Positions 63,507-64,000 of a stretch of 64,000 bases of DNA are shown one piece after another. How positions within the stretch are numbered: position 1 is the stretch's first letter; each line of letters begins with the position of its first letter. The translations under genes were made by a program, and so were the position numbers. The stretch spans positions 58,619 to 122,618 of the forward strand of contig NZ_JALLIN010000021.1 of assembly GCF_023630175.1 (NCBI RefSeq), in the 5' to 3' direction. A model generated the notes under the pieces. The model saw nothing but the letters and a program-made list of their open reading frames with translations. It was not told the origin of the DNA and made no database searches. Source of the stretch: Streptomyces cellostaticus (GTDB lineage: Bacteria; Actinomycetota; Actinomycetes; Streptomycetales; Streptomycetaceae).

Positions 63507-64000
63507 ATGCCCGCCAAGCACCACTCGTCGCCACCACCGACCAGCAGGACAGCCGGCACGAAGGCCTCGGGCCGCAGAGCCGGGAAGCCCGCGGAGAACC
63601 GCCGCGAACCCGGCCCGCCCCAGCAGCGCCCCGCCGGGGCCGGGTCCACGGCGGTCGGGCGCATCCCCGTCCTCGACGTGCGCCCCGTGGTCCAGCACGG
63701 GCGCCGGCCCGCCAAGGCCGTGACCGGCGAGGCGTTCGAGGTGTCGGCCACCGTGTTCCGCGAGGGGCACGACGCCGTCGCCGCGAACGTCGTGCTGCGC
63801 GATCCGGAGGGCCGGCCGGGCCCCTGGACCCCGATGCGCGAACTCGCTCCCGGCACCGACCGCTGGGGGGCCACCGTGACGCCGGGCGGGCCCGGCCACT
63901 GGACCTTCACGGTGGAGGCCTGGTCGGACCCGGTCGGCACCTGGCGGCACACCGCCTCCGTCAAGGTCCCGGCCGGCATCGACACCGGCCTGGTCCTGGC
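63507..64000 (+). CDS. glgE: Alpha-1,4-glucan:maltose-1-phosphate maltosyltransferase GlgE, N-terminal part
   Basis: The first ~164 residues of GlgE, which transfers maltose from maltose-1-phosphate to alpha-1,4-glucans. The N-terminus is a disordered Pro/Ser/Arg-rich tail (KHHSSPPPTSRTAGTKASG) and the first all-beta domain follows: IPVLDVRPVVQHGRRPAKAVTGEAFEVSATVFREGHDAVAANVVLRDP, then GHWTFTVEAWSDPVGTWRHTA, both typical of GlgE domain N. ATG 63507 follows ACAGGAG. The catalytic GH13 domain is beyond the window. With glgX and glgP it points to alpha-glucan/trehalose metabolism. Confidence 0.9.
   Translation, partial: MPAKHHSSPPPTSRTAGTKASGRRAGKPAENRREPGPPQQRPAGAGSTAVGRIPVLDVRPVVQHGRRPAKAVTGEAFEVSATVFREGHDAVAANVVLRDPEGRPGPWTPMRELAPGTDRWGATVTPGGPGHWTFTVEAWSDPVGTWRHTASVKVPAGIDTGLVL

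Overview
The window is a 64 kb piece of a linear-chromosome actinomycete, almost certainly a Streptomyces. It has very high G+C, third-codon-position bias on nearly every gene, frequent GTG (some TTG) starts, many secreted hydrolases with long Ala-rich signal peptides, a CabC-like EF-hand protein and GlgE-pathway genes. Gene order from ligA through gcvT-gcvH-glyA-sdaA to cabC and glgX/glgP/glgE resembles, from memory, the conserved chromosomal core described for S. coelicolor. I see no prophage, integrative element, insertion sequence, tRNA, rRNA or CRISPR array.

Layout. 1-3.1 kb (minus): N-terminus of DNA ligase LigA, a half-size MetE-like protein, and an SDR/LOG gene pair. 3.1-6 kb (plus): a DUF427 protein, an alpha/beta hydrolase preceded by stacked palindromes, a long GC-rich gap with 32-bp repeats, and a putative HTH protein. 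6-9.4 kb: the tRNA thiolase mnmA and a cysteine desulfurase (minus), with an amidase and a TPP-riboswitch-like RNA (plus) between them. 9.5-13.5 kb: two small membrane proteins divergent from a TetR regulator with three operator copies, then a WYL regulator divergent from a DinB/MDMPI-type protein and a thioesterase. 13.6-17 kb: an exported esterase, a TRIC-type channel and a compact M1 peptidase. 17-23.6 kb (minus): a five-gene oligopeptide ABC importer, order C-A-B-D-F. 23.9-26.5 kb (minus): two SseB-like proteins and a small P-loop protein.

26.6-31.3 kb (plus): a tandem glycine riboswitch, then gcvT, gcvH, glyA and sdaA, a regulated route glycine -> C1-THF -> serine -> pyruvate. 31.4-37.5 kb: secreted M28 aminopeptidase, an apparently frameshifted LuxR-type regulator, PI-PLC, a GH25 muramidase, an F420/NADP-type dinucleotide-binding protein and cabC. 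37.5-42.7 kb: MerR and GNAT genes, a beta-propeller lipoprotein coupled to a deacetylase-like lipoprotein, a HATPase anti-sigma-type kinase and an enoyl-CoA hydratase. 42.7-45.7 kb: 82-bp tandem repeats and two paralogous L,D-transpeptidases.

45.9-64 kb: glgX, then four translationally coupled or closely spaced ABC exporter half-transporters that appear to form two heterodimers with complementary site degeneration, then two tandem thermolysin-family (M4) proteases, a DUF1990 protein, and divergent glgP and glgE (truncated by the window end). GlgX, GlgP and GlgE together indicate alpha-glucan/trehalose metabolism.

The most unusual signals are the orphan TPP-like RNA at about 7995-8182, the complementary degeneration in the ABC exporter pairs, and several strong palindromes or repeats in intergenic DNA. 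Most other content is ordinary Streptomyces core genome.
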